Below, one piece after another: positions 1 to 7,315 of a stretch of 29,060 nucleotides of DNA. Both the position numbers and the translations under genes were made by a program. Location: contig NZXU01000014.1 of the NCBI GenBank assembly GCA_002698425.1, positions 1-29,060 of the forward strand, written 5' to 3'. The notes below the pieces were generated by a model that was given only the letters and a program-made list of their open reading frames with translations, made no database searches and was not told the origin of the DNA. Positions within the stretch are counted from its first letter, which is position 1. Every line of letters starts with the position of its first letter. Origin of the DNA: Ahrensia sp. (lineage in GTDB: Bacteria; Pseudomonadota; Alphaproteobacteria; Rhizobiales; Rhizobiaceae).

Positions 1-761
1 GCCGACTGCGCGGCGTCGATGCGGTCGGTGACAGACCGCCACGCCGACGCCAGCAGTGTCAGCAACAGCGGCGAGGCCGCGGGAGCCGGTGGCTCATCAG
101 GGTCTGAGGCGGTTGCCGCCGGCGCAGCCAGCGACGTCGTGACGGTTGTGGGCTTGGACGTGTTCAGCGCAGGGCTGGCCGGGACGACGATCCCCGGATC
201 CGTCACCCCAGGCTCGACCGCCGAGTCTGGTTGCTCGGTGTCTGCGGTCCGCTGTGTCGGAGACGGTTTCGCCGTGTCATCGGTATCGAGGTCGTCCAGC
301 GAAGAGACTTCCACCTCCGCATAGTCTGTTCCATTCGCGTTGACCTCGCGGTAGCTCTGCTCGTCAGTGGCCGTGGTCGGTCTGTCGCCGCTCTCCTCGT
401 GATCGGAATGCGAACGGACGTCTACCGATTCGTCGATGCTCTCCGATCCCGGATCGTCGATGGGAGCGTCGACCTCTGGGTCTTCGCTTGGCGAGTCCGC
501 CACGTCGGAGTCGCCCGCAGGTGAATCAAAGTCCGGCGTGGCCGAGGGGCTCGCTTCCCCGTCATCGGTCCCAGAACTGGTGGACTCCCCTGCGCCGTCG
601 GTATCCGTGCCTGCATCACGTGCGTCGGATTTCGCTACGCCGGCTGAACTTGACTCTTCGGTCTGCCCCCATGAAACGGCTGGCATCGCCACGACGGCGG
701 AACCGATTCCCAACGCGACAGCCAACGCGCCCACCCGACCAATATGCTTTTCCCACTCCAT
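1..761 (-). CDS. Secreted acidic, Ser/Thr/Pro-rich mycobacterial protein, N-terminal part (runs off the left edge)
   Basis: The frame is open from an ATG at 761 to the window edge (253 codons). GGGGGAGGA lies just upstream as a strong ribosome binding site, which decides the start. Residues 1-32 form a signal sequence: charged start (MEWEKHIGR), hydrophobic core (VGALAVALGIGSAVVA) and a likely cleavage region around MPAVSWGQ. The next ~170 residues are low complexity, rich in Asp, Glu, Ser, Thr and Pro. Near the edge a hydrophobic LLLTLLASAWRSV segment appears. This layout is familiar from large exported mycobacterial proteins whose functional domain (lipase, Ig-like repeats and others) follows such a linker. 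That domain lies outside the window, so no activity can be assigned. The gene sits outside the island and belongs to the chromosomal flank. Confidence 0.75.
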   Translation of the reverse strand, partial: MEWEKHIGRVGALAVALGIGSAVVAMPAVSWGQTEESSSAGVAKSDARDAGTDTDGAGESTSSGTDDGEASPSATPDFDSPAGDSDVADSPSEDPEVDAPIDDPGSESIDESVDVRSHSDHEESGDRPTTATDEQSYREVNANGTDYAEVEVSSLDDLDTDDTAKPSPTQRTADTEQPDSAVEPGVTDPGIVVPASPALNTSKPTTVTTSLAAPAATASDPDEPPAPAASPLLLTLLASAWRSVTDRIDAAQS

Positions 762-976
762 GACAGTCCTCCCCCTTGAGCCGCCCCGCGAGCGTATGGG
801 GCGGGACTTCGGGAGGGAATCGGGGAATCCCCTAATTCGGCATGTCGGCGCAGGGATTGACCAGCGTGACGTCGCGCGAAGGGTCTGCTCGACGGTTGCG
901 CCGTGGAACACGGAGCCGGGTCCAGTCTCTAGTTGGCACAGCCTGCAAGGAGCGGGTCAGTTCCGTGTTGCTGCAG

Positions 977-1220
977 CTAGTTTCTTGGTGGTGGTTGGGG
1001 TCGGAAGGGGGTGTACCACCACCAGTCGGCGCGTTCGCCGGTCGGCCCCTTGCAGGGGGCGACGGCTGGTGGGGGTTGTGTGGGTGGTCGAGCCAGGGAG
1101 GCGTTGGTCAGGTGCTGGCCGTCGGCGTCGGTGACGACGAGCTGGTGCGCGGGCCCGGTCAGGGTGATCCCGCCGGCGTGGTGCAGCCGATGGTGGTAAG
1201 GGCAGACGAGGACGAGGTTG
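977..1220 (-). pseudogene. DUF222/HNH endonuclease, C-terminal half (left half of a split gene)
   Basis: On the complement the frame reads NLVLVCPYHHRLHHAGG, the second half of an HNH nuclease core with its zinc and metal ligands. It continues as GITLTGPAHQLVVTDADGQ and ends after a Trp/Pro-rich tail (ADWWWYTPFRPQPPPRN) at a TAG at 977-979. Upstream the frame stays open for only four codons (CGA CTT GTC ACC) beyond an in-frame TAA, so no complete HNH protein is encoded here. The missing first half of the motif is found on the same strand at 28973-29060. DUF222/HNH proteins are numerous in mycobacterial genomes, and the REP13E12 repeats belong to this family. The reading of one gene split by an insertion is inference, but it is supported at codon level. 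Confidence 0.85.
1218..1220. other. attL crossover (left island junction)
   Basis: The complement reads GTCAC-CAA-CCTCGTCC. From CAA onward it is HNH coding sequence; before it is island sequence. The same CAA occurs in the same codon register at 28970-28972. Recombining the two outer halves gives GAG CTG GAC AAC CTC GTC (E L D N L V), a normal HNH core. The exact 2-bp crossover of the serine integrase within or next to CAA cannot be fixed by eye. Confidence 0.65.
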
Positions 1221-1560
1221 GTGACAAGTCGTTAATACGTCCCAGTCCCGTGGGTTCGTTCGGACTGAAGGGGTTTCATCGGGAGCCCACGGTGTTTTGG
1301 TGTTGCGGGCCTGGCTATGGGGTGTGTTCGGGCAGTGTGAACCGTCTGTAAGTATTTGCATGGCTGGCCCTGTGCTGGCTGACAGGATCGCTGTCGCCCT
1401 CCTGATTGGGTGTGACTCGTGAATCGTCGGGCCCCCGTGAAGGGTGCTCTTCCGAGGATCTGTCCATCCGATCGGGGGCGGCAACGCCGGCCCGGTCCTG
1501 CTTCGGTGGCTTGATTGGAATCCTGCCCGACTCGTTGCCGCGGGTCGCACCCCTGTGTTA
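1221..1560. other. Left island arm without a supported gene
   Basis: This 340-bp stretch lies between attL and the SDR remnant. Frames on both strands are open for short stretches, but none has a ribosome binding site or a recognisable protein. A small hairpin (GACAG-gatcg-CTGTC) lies near 1381-1395. The segment could be the attP arm plus an old insertion-sequence end. Nothing firmer can be said. Confidence 0.4.
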
Positions 1561-2348
1561 CTAGTGAACGGCTGCTGGCCTCATCATCCGTTGTGTGACC
1601 TTCAGCATGACCCGTCTTGGCATAAAGCGGTAACAGCAGGCAAGTAAACTGTTCCGTGCACCCGATACAACGGTAGGGGTGGACTTAGAAACAGCACTAA
1701 GGGCAGCGTCTACAACTTGTTTTGGCGTCTGTCGCGCTTCCGACATGAACTGCTCACCCGAGCGTGCGAAAAACTCGGTCTCGGTTGGTCCCGGGCATAC
1801 GGTCAACACACGGACGCCGGCTTCGCGGGTTTCCTGCCATAGAGCCTCGGTGAAAGAGAGGACAAACGCCTTCGTTGCTCCATACACCGCCATGCTGGGA
1901 GTTGGTTGGAACGCGGCGGTCGAAGCGATGTTGATGACAAGGTCGTGGCCTGCCTTCACCATTCCCGGAAGGAACCGCGCAGTCAGGTCTACTACAGTTA
2001 TACTATTAAGTTGAATTTGCGCTAAATGCGTTTCAATATTCTGAGTCAAAAATCACCATGAATACCTGCGCCCGCGTTATTTATCAGAACATCGATATGC
2101 CGGTCGAGTAAGGCTACTTGCCGAGAAATCTCCGCTCCCGATTGAGGAGTCGACAAATCGGCTTCTATCAAATCAATACGGACGCGAGGTTTGCGCTTGT
2201 TGAGCACGTCGCGGACTTCAGCGAGCCTATCGGTATTACGTGCCACCAAGACGAGGTCGACCTCTCGATCAGCGAGCTGTGCTGCGAACTCTGCGCCTAT
2301 GCCGCCGCTTGCTCCCGTAATTAGTGCAGTAGTTCCGGGTCGTATCAT
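1561..2348 (-). pseudogene. Short-chain dehydrogenase/reductase (SDR), disrupted by a single-base frameshift
   Basis: The ATG at 2348 is preceded by AAGGAG. Codons 1-100 encode a Rossmann start with the SDR cofactor motif TGASGGIG and the NNAGAG motif. At 2046-2048 a TGA stops the frame directly after a run of five A (2048-2052, T on the coding strand). One extra base in that run would read GAT TTT TTG ACT CAG and continue in the other frame. That second frame carries the catalytic segment (NIAS, then YGATK for the Tyr-x-x-x-Lys pair), CPGPTETEF and a normal C-terminus at 1561. The two frames together give about 262 residues, a normal classical SDR length. A sequencing error or slippage in the homopolymer could mimic this, but the neighbouring genes are also broken. 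Substrate unknown. Confidence 0.8.
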
Positions 2349-2420
2349 TTGCGTCTCCTTATATAACTAATGGCTTGCTTCTATTCGCCCGTGTCAACTT
2401 GTTGATGGCGCTCAGGATGA

Positions 2421-2983
2421 TCAGCTCAGTGACTGCCACAACGAGCGGTAGGTCACGCGAGTCCCACCAGGCCAAGTTTCCTCAGGTCCGCTATCGTATT
2501 TCGCGACGAGGCCCGGAGTAATGTGCGGGATGGACGAGGTGCCATTACCCGATTCTCGGAGAGCTGTGGCAAATTTATCCGCCGGGACGGCTGAGCCGCT
2601 CAGCGCAGTTTGCGGTTGCCGGTAGCCGTCCATCAGTGTGTAGACGGAGTACTTCCGTAATGATTCTGGCAGTCCGCGGACAGCAGTATCGAACCGCATA
2701 AACCAATCACCATAGTGGTCGATGCGTCGGATCGGCTCGCCCGCTTCAATGAGCCAGTCGACGATGACATCCAACGATACGGCGTCTTCATGCGGGTTGA
2801 CGACGTTGTACGAATGAAACCCTTCTTCGAACTGTGAGCCAAGTGCTGCAACTGCCGCAGCGACGAAATCTGCCGGCAGGCCGTCAAAGTGAGCGGTAAT
2901 CCTGGATTCTGCGTTTTCGGCGGAATAGAAGGAGCGCGGTGCGATACCGGTCGCCAGGAGGCTCAAGATTAGCCGGGTAAAGG
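2421..2983 (-). pseudogene. Carboxylic acid reductase, 3' remnant (end of thioester-reductase domain)
   Basis: The translated complement matches the C-terminal end of mycobacterial/nocardial carboxylic acid reductase (CAR). Landmarks in order are PFTRLILSLLATGIAP, AHFDGLPADFVAAA, GFHSYNVVNPHEDAVSLDV, DWLIEAGEPIRRID and, near the end, SSIPHITPGLVAKY. A complete CAR has about 1170 residues (adenylation, phosphopantetheine and NADPH reductase domains), so only about the last 190 remain. Matching sequence stops abruptly at about 2983-2984, where GGCTCTTCGCA, an ISL3-family type end, begins on the plus strand. The gene was therefore probably cut by that insertion, and the rest was lost when the insertion itself was truncated. 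It cannot make a working reductase. The nearby SDR remnant has the same orientation. Confidence 0.8.
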
Positions 2984-3592
2984 GGCTCTTCGCAGTTGAG
3001 GGTGTAGAGGTGATCGGCGCGTCGCTGCCGGATAGGGGTCGAGGTCTCTCGAAGATGAAGGTTCCTACACGCCTCATCCGAAAGACCTCGACGTGCCCAA
3101 CGCTACCGGTCGAGCGGGCTTCGCCTGCGCTGACCTGACCACTTTCTGCCGCCTCGACGACCTCGGGTTGGAGGTGACCGGCCAGCAGGTCCACCCCGAT
3201 CACGCGGTACTGGCGTGCCGAGTCACCGACGAGGACCGCTGGTCCGCCGCTGCGGCGAGGAAGGCCGTGCCCGTGACAGCCTCACCCGAGAACTGGCTCA
3301 TGAGCCGTTCGGGCGCCCCACCACACTGCTGGTCACGATCCGTTGCTACCGCTGCGCCGGCTGTGCCCGTGTGTGGCGCCAAGACCTCAGCAACGCCGCC
3401 GAACCACGCGCCAAGCTATCCCGGAGCGCTCTGCAGTGGGCGCTCAAAGCCATTGTCTGCCAACACCTGACCGTCACCGGCGTCGCCGAAGCCTTGGCAG
3501 TATCGTGGAACACCGCCAACAACGCCGTCCTGGCCGAAGGCCAGCGAGTGCTGATCGCCGACCCGGCCCGCTTCGACGGCGTGCGCGTGATA
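2984..3592 (+). mobile_element. ISL3-family (IS1096-like) insertion sequence, left end and 5' part only
   Basis: The element begins with GGCTCTTCGCAGTTGAGGG at 2984, the terminal inverted repeat type of ISL3-family elements. It runs through a non-coding leader into a transposase start at 3093. Similarity stops near 3592, and no matching right terminal repeat is visible before the LysR gene. The 8-bp target duplication typical of the family cannot be checked because the right end is missing. Confidence 0.65.
3093..3592 (+). pseudogene. ISL3-family transposase, N-terminal fragment with frameshift
   Basis: A GTG at 3093 opens a frame beginning VPNATGRAGFACADLTTF, the start of IS1096-type TnpA. 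At about 3243 one base is missing: TGG T-CC GCC should be TGG TGC CGC. Similarity then continues in another frame with the zinc-binding region RRCGEEG...IRCYRCAGCARVWRQD and the segment up to FDGVRVI. The DDE catalytic domain that should follow is absent; from about 3592 the frame runs into unrelated sequence joined to the LysR gene. Only about 165 of roughly 415 residues remain, so the protein cannot transpose. Confidence 0.75.
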
Positions 3593-3691
3593 AGGCAGCG
3601 TGAGATTCATCGACTTCACGCCAGCGCCGGTTCGGGCGCTTCAAAGCGATTCAGGCTGGTCATGTCGCCCCGACTAGGGAACTATGACGTC

Positions 3692-4615
3692 ATGCCGACA
3701 CTGATGGATGTGTGGGATTCCACACGGATGAGGTTGCTGATCGAACTGGATCGGGCTTCGAGCCTCTCCGCAGCGGCTGCTGCCATCGGAATCAGCCAGC
3801 CTTCGGCCAGCGAGCATTTACGTCTGTTGAACTCGGCAGCCGGCGAGCCCGTAGCCGAACGTTCTGGTCGGTCACTGGTACTGACCCCCGCGGGCCAGAT
3901 CCTGGCACGCTGCGCTTCGCAGGCACTGGCCAGCCTCGCTGCAGGTGAATCAACGCTGGCCGCGCGCGCCGGATTGCGATCGGGAGTGTTATCCGTCGGC
4001 GCGTCGTCGGTGCCAGGTACTTACATCTTGCCCGCTGTCGTCGCGTCTTTCATCGCCCGCTGCCCAGACGTCGCCGTGAGGGTCTCCGTCGGTTCGACTG
4101 AAGCCGTGATGGAGTGGCTACACAAGGGGCGGATTACTCTTGCCATCATCTGCAGTGAGTCCAAGTTGCCCGGTCTTCGCTCCGAGAGCATCGGCGCTGA
4201 CGAGATCGTCGGCATCTGCAGTCCCGGCGCAGTCGACATCTCCTCCGATGGCTGCGTTTCCCTCGACCAGTTGAAGTCTCGAACACTGTTGGTTCAGGAA
4301 CATGGTTCGAGCACCCGTGCGCAAGCCCTGCGGCTGCACACGGCAGATCCGGGTTGGGGTGCGGTGTGGGAGATGGGCTCGATCGACGCGATCAAGCGCG
4401 TAGCTCGCCAGAGCACCGGAATCGGGTTCGTTTCCATTTATGCCATTACGGATGAGCGACGGCGCGGTGAGCTCGTCGACTTCACGGTCTCGGGGGTCGA
4501 TTGGGGCCAGCGGGATGTCCGTGCGGTGACATTGCGGAACGTAGTCCAGGCACCCGCTGATCGATACTTCCAGGCGCTGCTCACCGAAGCGATCGCCAAG
4601 GGATCTGGAACCTGA
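3692..4615 (+). CDS. LysR-family transcriptional regulator, probable regulator of the downstream operon
   Basis: The frame encodes 307 residues from the ATG at 3692, the usual LysR length. The open frame extends further upstream, but that part is transposase remnant. Alternative starts are at 3662 and 3704. Residues ~12-70 hold the winged helix-turn-helix: RMRLLIELDRASSLSAAAA, then ISQPSASEHLRLL, then RSLVLTPAG. The remainder is the LysR substrate-binding domain, opening with SVGASSVPGTYILP and VRVSVGSTEAVM. It lies 225 bp upstream of the catabolic operon on the same strand, not divergently as many LysR genes do. A perfect inverted repeat in that gap is a plausible binding site. The inducer is unknown; a substrate or intermediate of the operon would be expected. 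Loss of sequence just upstream by the truncated insertion may have changed its own promoter. Confidence 0.88.
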   Translation: MPTLMDVWDSTRMRLLIELDRASSLSAAAAAIGISQPSASEHLRLLNSAAGEPVAERSGRSLVLTPAGQILARCASQALASLAAGESTLAARAGLRSGVLSVGASSVPGTYILPAVVASFIARCPDVAVRVSVGSTEAVMEWLHKGRITLAIICSESKLPGLRSESIGADEIVGICSPGAVDISSDGCVSLDQLKSRTLLVQEHGSSTRAQALRLHTADPGWGAVWEMGSIDAIKRVARQSTGIGFVSIYAITDERRRGELVDFTVSGVDWGQRDVRAVTLRNVVQAPADRYFQALLTEAIAKGSGT

Positions 4616-4718
4616 GGCGTCGCCAGCCCGTAGCTGGCCACCGCTTCACCCTGCCCGCTGTGAATGTGCGCGTTGGCTACCGTCCACCTATTGGTAATTC
4701 CGAGGTCCGATCTCGGTC

Positions 4719-4735
4719 ATATGCCATTTGCATAT
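4719..4735. promoter_or_regulatory. Candidate LysR operator (inverted repeat)
   Basis: ATATGC-CATTT-GCATAT is a perfect 6-bp inverted repeat with a 5-bp spacer. It contains the T-N11-A arrangement common to LysR-family sites. It lies 17 bp upstream of the candidate -35 element of the catabolic operon. No binding data exist; the assignment rests on symmetry and position. Confidence 0.5.
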
Positions 4736-4751
4736 ATACGACGCCGTTTCC

Positions 4752-4781
4752 TTGGCCTTTGATATCGGCTAATCCTATTCT
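4752..4781 (+). promoter_or_regulatory. Candidate promoter of the catabolic operon
   Basis: TTGGCC (4752-4757) and TATTCT (4776-4781) are separated by 18 bp and lie about 60 bp upstream of the first operon gene, just after the inverted repeat. The match to the mycobacterial SigA consensus is moderate, especially at -35, which would fit an activator-dependent promoter. Confidence 0.35.
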
Positions 4782-4840
4782 TCGGTGGACGTCCAAATGG
4801 GCAGTGGGTGGACCAAGATTTAATCGAATGAGGTGCCAGA

Positions 4841-6280
4841 TTGTCGTTGCGAGACAACGCTGTTGACGTCTTGATCATCGGCGCAGGGGTGGTGGGAACA
4901 TCGATCGCGCGGGAGCTCTCGCTCCTCGACATCGACGTCGCCGTGGTTGAGCGATGGCACGACGTCGGAGAAGAGACGTCCAAAGCCAATAGTGGTGTGG
5001 CCAACTGCGGATGGTCGGCTGCCCCGGGCAGCCTGGAAGCGCAGCTGATCCTGGCTTCGGCGCCCCAGTGGGAGAAGATCGCGGAAGATCTCGGTGTCGC
5101 CTTCCGTCGTGTGGGAATCACGATGCTCGCATTGACCGAGGACGAGGTCAAAGAGTTGCCGAAGTGGGCCGAACGTGCCCAGAAAAACGGGGTCGACGCC
5201 CATCTCCTGACTGGGGACGAGGTGTCTCAGGAGGCACCGCACGCGTCCACCAAAACGCTCGCGGGCCTCCACATCCCCGACGAAGGCGTGGTCGACTCGG
5301 TGCGCCTATCGGTGGCCTATGCCGAGCAGGCTGCGCTCAACGGTGTCCGTTTCTACTTCTCGGAACCGGTCAAGAGCGCGAAGAACGACGACGGCCGGGT
5401 GTTGTCCGTCGAGACTTCACGACGAACCTTCCGGCCCAGGTTCGTGGTGAACGCCGCCGGGCTCGGTGCCGACCAGGTGTCGCGCGCACTCGGCGGCGAA
5501 GAGTTCACGGTCACGCCGCGACGCGGACAGTGGGCGTTGCTCGACCGCGAATTCGGCGCCCAGGTCCCGGGCATGCTGACCGGGGTCCCGGGGAAGCTTG
5601 GGCACGGCCCGATGGTGCTGCCCACCGCGCACGGCTCGGTGTTGTTGGGACCGACAGCCGAAGACCAAGACGACAAGCTCGACCGGTCAACGGATGAGGA
5701 CGGGCTCGACGCCGTCCTGCGTCGGTGCATGGACATGATGCCGTCTATCGACTTGAGCTATGTGACCAAACGTTTTGCCGGCGTGCGCGCCAATTCCGAT
5801 CCGACCTATCGCATCGGATGGTCGGAGTCTGCCGAGAATCTCTTGCAAGTCGCCGGAATTCGCTCCACTGGCGTCTCGGCTTCGCCGGGGATTGGCCCGT
5901 ACGTGACCACCCTGCTCTGGGAACGAGGCCTTAGCACCCATGCGGCGCCGAATCCTGTTCGCACCCTGAGTTACTCTAGCCCGCTCTGGCAGGACCTGGA
6001 TTGTGCACGCGCAGCCGCCGACCCGCTCGGGCGCACCGTCATCTGCGCGTGCGAGAAGGTCACTGCGGCTGATATTCACCAAGCGCTGTCATCGCCTTTG
6101 CCCGCGACGTCGATCGCCGGCGTCGCCCGCCGAACACACGCAACATGGGGCCGGTGCCAAGGTTCAGCGTGTCTGTCCGGTGTTTCGTTCATCACCTCGC
6201 TCTACACGGGCCATGAGCCCTGGCAGATCCCATATCACGAAGAAGGCTCCGACTTGGGGGTGGGAAACACCAATGACTGA
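4841..6280 (+). CDS. GlpA-like FAD-dependent dehydrogenase with C-terminal BFD-type [2Fe-2S] domain
   Basis: The 479-residue frame starts at a TTG with GAGGTG five bases upstream; no ATG or GTG fits better. Residues 10-35 form the FAD-binding beta-alpha-beta with GAGVVG at 14-19. The middle is a DAO-type oxidoreductase fold like the glycerol-3-phosphate dehydrogenase family (GlpA/GlpD). A BFD-like iron-sulfur domain follows, with cysteines at 402, 404, 439 and 444 (CxC...CxxxxC). That layout matches GlpA of the anaerobic glycerol-3-phosphate dehydrogenase rather than aerobic GlpD. The next gene overlaps by 8 bp and resembles a GlpB-like partner. The likely role is oxidation of a phosphorylated or free polyol or amino-alcohol, passing electrons to the respiratory chain. 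The substrate cannot be told from sequence. It is the first gene of an eight-gene operon. Confidence 0.85.
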   Translation: MSLRDNAVDVLIIGAGVVGTSIARELSLLDIDVAVVERWHDVGEETSKANSGVANCGWSAAPGSLEAQLILASAPQWEKIAEDLGVAFRRVGITMLALTEDEVKELPKWAERAQKNGVDAHLLTGDEVSQEAPHASTKTLAGLHIPDEGVVDSVRLSVAYAEQAALNGVRFYFSEPVKSAKNDDGRVLSVETSRRTFRPRFVVNAAGLGADQVSRALGGEEFTVTPRRGQWALLDREFGAQVPGMLTGVPGKLGHGPMVLPTAHGSVLLGPTAEDQDDKLDRSTDEDGLDAVLRRCMDMMPSIDLSYVTKRFAGVRANSDPTYRIGWSESAENLLQVAGIRSTGVSASPGIGPYVTTLLWERGLSTHAAPNPVRTLSYSSPLWQDLDCARAAADPLGRTVICACEKVTAADIHQALSSPLPATSIAGVARRTHATWGRCQGSACLSGVSFITSLYTGHEPWQIPYHEEGSDLGVGNTND

Positions 6281-7064
6281 CGTGATGGTGGCCGGCGGTG
6301 GCCGCTGTGGACTTCACGCGTCCCGGATGCTGGCCGAACGAGGGTTGACGGTGACTCTGGTGGAACGACTCCCACAGGCCGGGGGGCAGGAGCCTGAGCG
6401 CGATGCGGCGACACTGGTCAAAGCGGCACAAGCCGCGGGTGTCAAGCTGGTCTTGGGCACGCTGGCAGTCGAATACCGTAACGGAAGCCTGTCGACACTG
6501 GGTATCGACGGCGCCACCAGCACCGCTATCACAGCGCTCGTTCTCGCGACTGGAACGCGACCCCGAACCCGAGCTGAGCTCAACATCGGTGGTGAGCGAG
6601 GAAGTGGCGTGTTGCCGGGATCAGCAGCCCTTCACTTTCTGGACGCCGGCTTACTGCCTGGCCGTCGACCCGTCGTTATCGGTGCCGGCGAGTTGGCGCA
6701 TCACCTGAGCAGCAAGCTGCTGAGCAAGGGTGCTGAGCGAGTGACCGTGGTGACTGCCGGGCCGGGAACAGGTGTATGGCAAGCAGGCGTGCAGGTATAC
6801 GACCAGGCGACTCCCAAAGCCGTGCTTGGCTTTCCGCGCCTTCACACTCTCGTGATCGAGACTGCGGACGGTCCTGTAGAGCTTCACGCGGACTCGGTGA
6901 TCCTGGCCGCCGGGCGAATTCCTATGCGCAACATCGAGGGAGCCGTGTTCTCCGACGCTCCGACGGTCTACGAGTGCTTTTCAACGGCGGATCCAAAGAC
7001 AGATCACGAGTCGCTGGCTGTGGCGACCGAAACCGTCCGTCAAATAGACAGCCGCCTCCGCTGA
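6273..7064 (+). CDS. FAD/NAD-dependent oxidoreductase subunit, GlpB-like partner of the preceding flavoprotein
   Basis: The 263-residue frame starts at the ATG at 6273, inside the end of the GlpA-like gene. A longer upstream frame exists but overlaps that gene and is not needed. Residues 4-30 hold a dinucleotide motif, VAGGGRCGLHASRML followed by LTVTLVE. A second motif, PVVIGAGELAHHL, sits mid-protein, and LVLATGTRPR and ILAAGRIP are the strand-ATG motifs of pyridine-nucleotide/FAD oxidoreductases. It is short for a complete two-dinucleotide enzyme (about 400 residues). This suits an accessory flavoprotein subunit like GlpB or the alpha subunits of opine/proline oxidases. I infer a complex with the upstream protein from the overlap and the family pairing. 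Confidence 0.75.
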   Translation: MTDVMVAGGGRCGLHASRMLAERGLTVTLVERLPQAGGQEPERDAATLVKAAQAAGVKLVLGTLAVEYRNGSLSTLGIDGATSTAITALVLATGTRPRTRAELNIGGERGSGVLPGSAALHFLDAGLLPGRRPVVIGAGELAHHLSSKLLSKGAERVTVVTAGPGTGVWQAGVQVYDQATPKAVLGFPRLHTLVIETADGPVELHADSVILAAGRIPMRNIEGAVFSDAPTVYECFSTADPKTDHESLAVATETVRQIDSRLR

Positions 7065-7086
7065 GGCACGAACACTGGAGAAGATC

Positions 7087-7314
7087 ATGCAAGTCTTGTC
7101 GCCCGTAGGGAGATTCCCCGTAACCGTCGACGGTGTCCATATCCAAGACCGCCGTATTGTCGTGAAGGCCTCGCTGGGTGCGTGGCGATCCGAGGTCACG
7201 CTAGAGAGATCCGATCTACCACTGGTGTCCGTCGTTCTGGCAGTTCTGGGCGTTGTACCGCTGGCCGCCTTCGGTATCGGACGCTGGTCAACCTCCTCGA
7301 AACGGACGAAATAA
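7087..7314 (+). CDS. Small single-pass membrane protein of the operon
   Basis: This 75-residue frame starts at an ATG with GGAGAAG eight bases upstream. Residues ~1-45 are soluble and beta-rich. Residues ~46-65 (LVSVVLAVLGVVPLAAFGIG) form one hydrophobic helix, and a basic tail (STSSKRTK) follows, suggesting an N-out or membrane-anchored topology. The family is not recognised. Its place directly after the two flavoprotein genes suggests an anchor or electron-transfer accessory, much as GlpC anchors GlpAB. It lacks the GlpC iron-sulfur cysteines, so it is not GlpC itself. One base separates its stop from the aldolase start, implying coupled translation. Confidence 0.65.
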   Translation: MQVLSPVGRFPVTVDGVHIQDRRIVVKASLGAWRSEVTLERSDLPLVSVVLAVLGVVPLAAFGIGRWSTSSKRTK

Positions 7315-7315
7315 A

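Noticed and set aside
436..1134. Plus-strand 232-residue open frame
   Set aside because: It is antisense to the secreted protein and to the HNH fragment. Both have clear family features and, for the former, a strong ribosome binding site.
957..1550. Minus-strand 197-residue open frame across the left junction
   Set aside because: It runs out of phase with the HNH sequence and has only Arg/Pro-rich composition. It is a high-GC chance frame spanning attL.
1231..1560. A possible IS110-type end with bridge RNA in the left arm
   Set aside because: The area looks like non-coding insertion-sequence sequence, but I could not identify terminal features or any transposase remnant, so no call is made.
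3215..4615. A single 466-residue protein from 3215 to 4615
   Set aside because: Its first ~125 residues are a truncated transposase in the frame after a deletion, and its last 307 are a normal-length LysR protein. The join is accidental, and the LysR start at 3692 is preferred.
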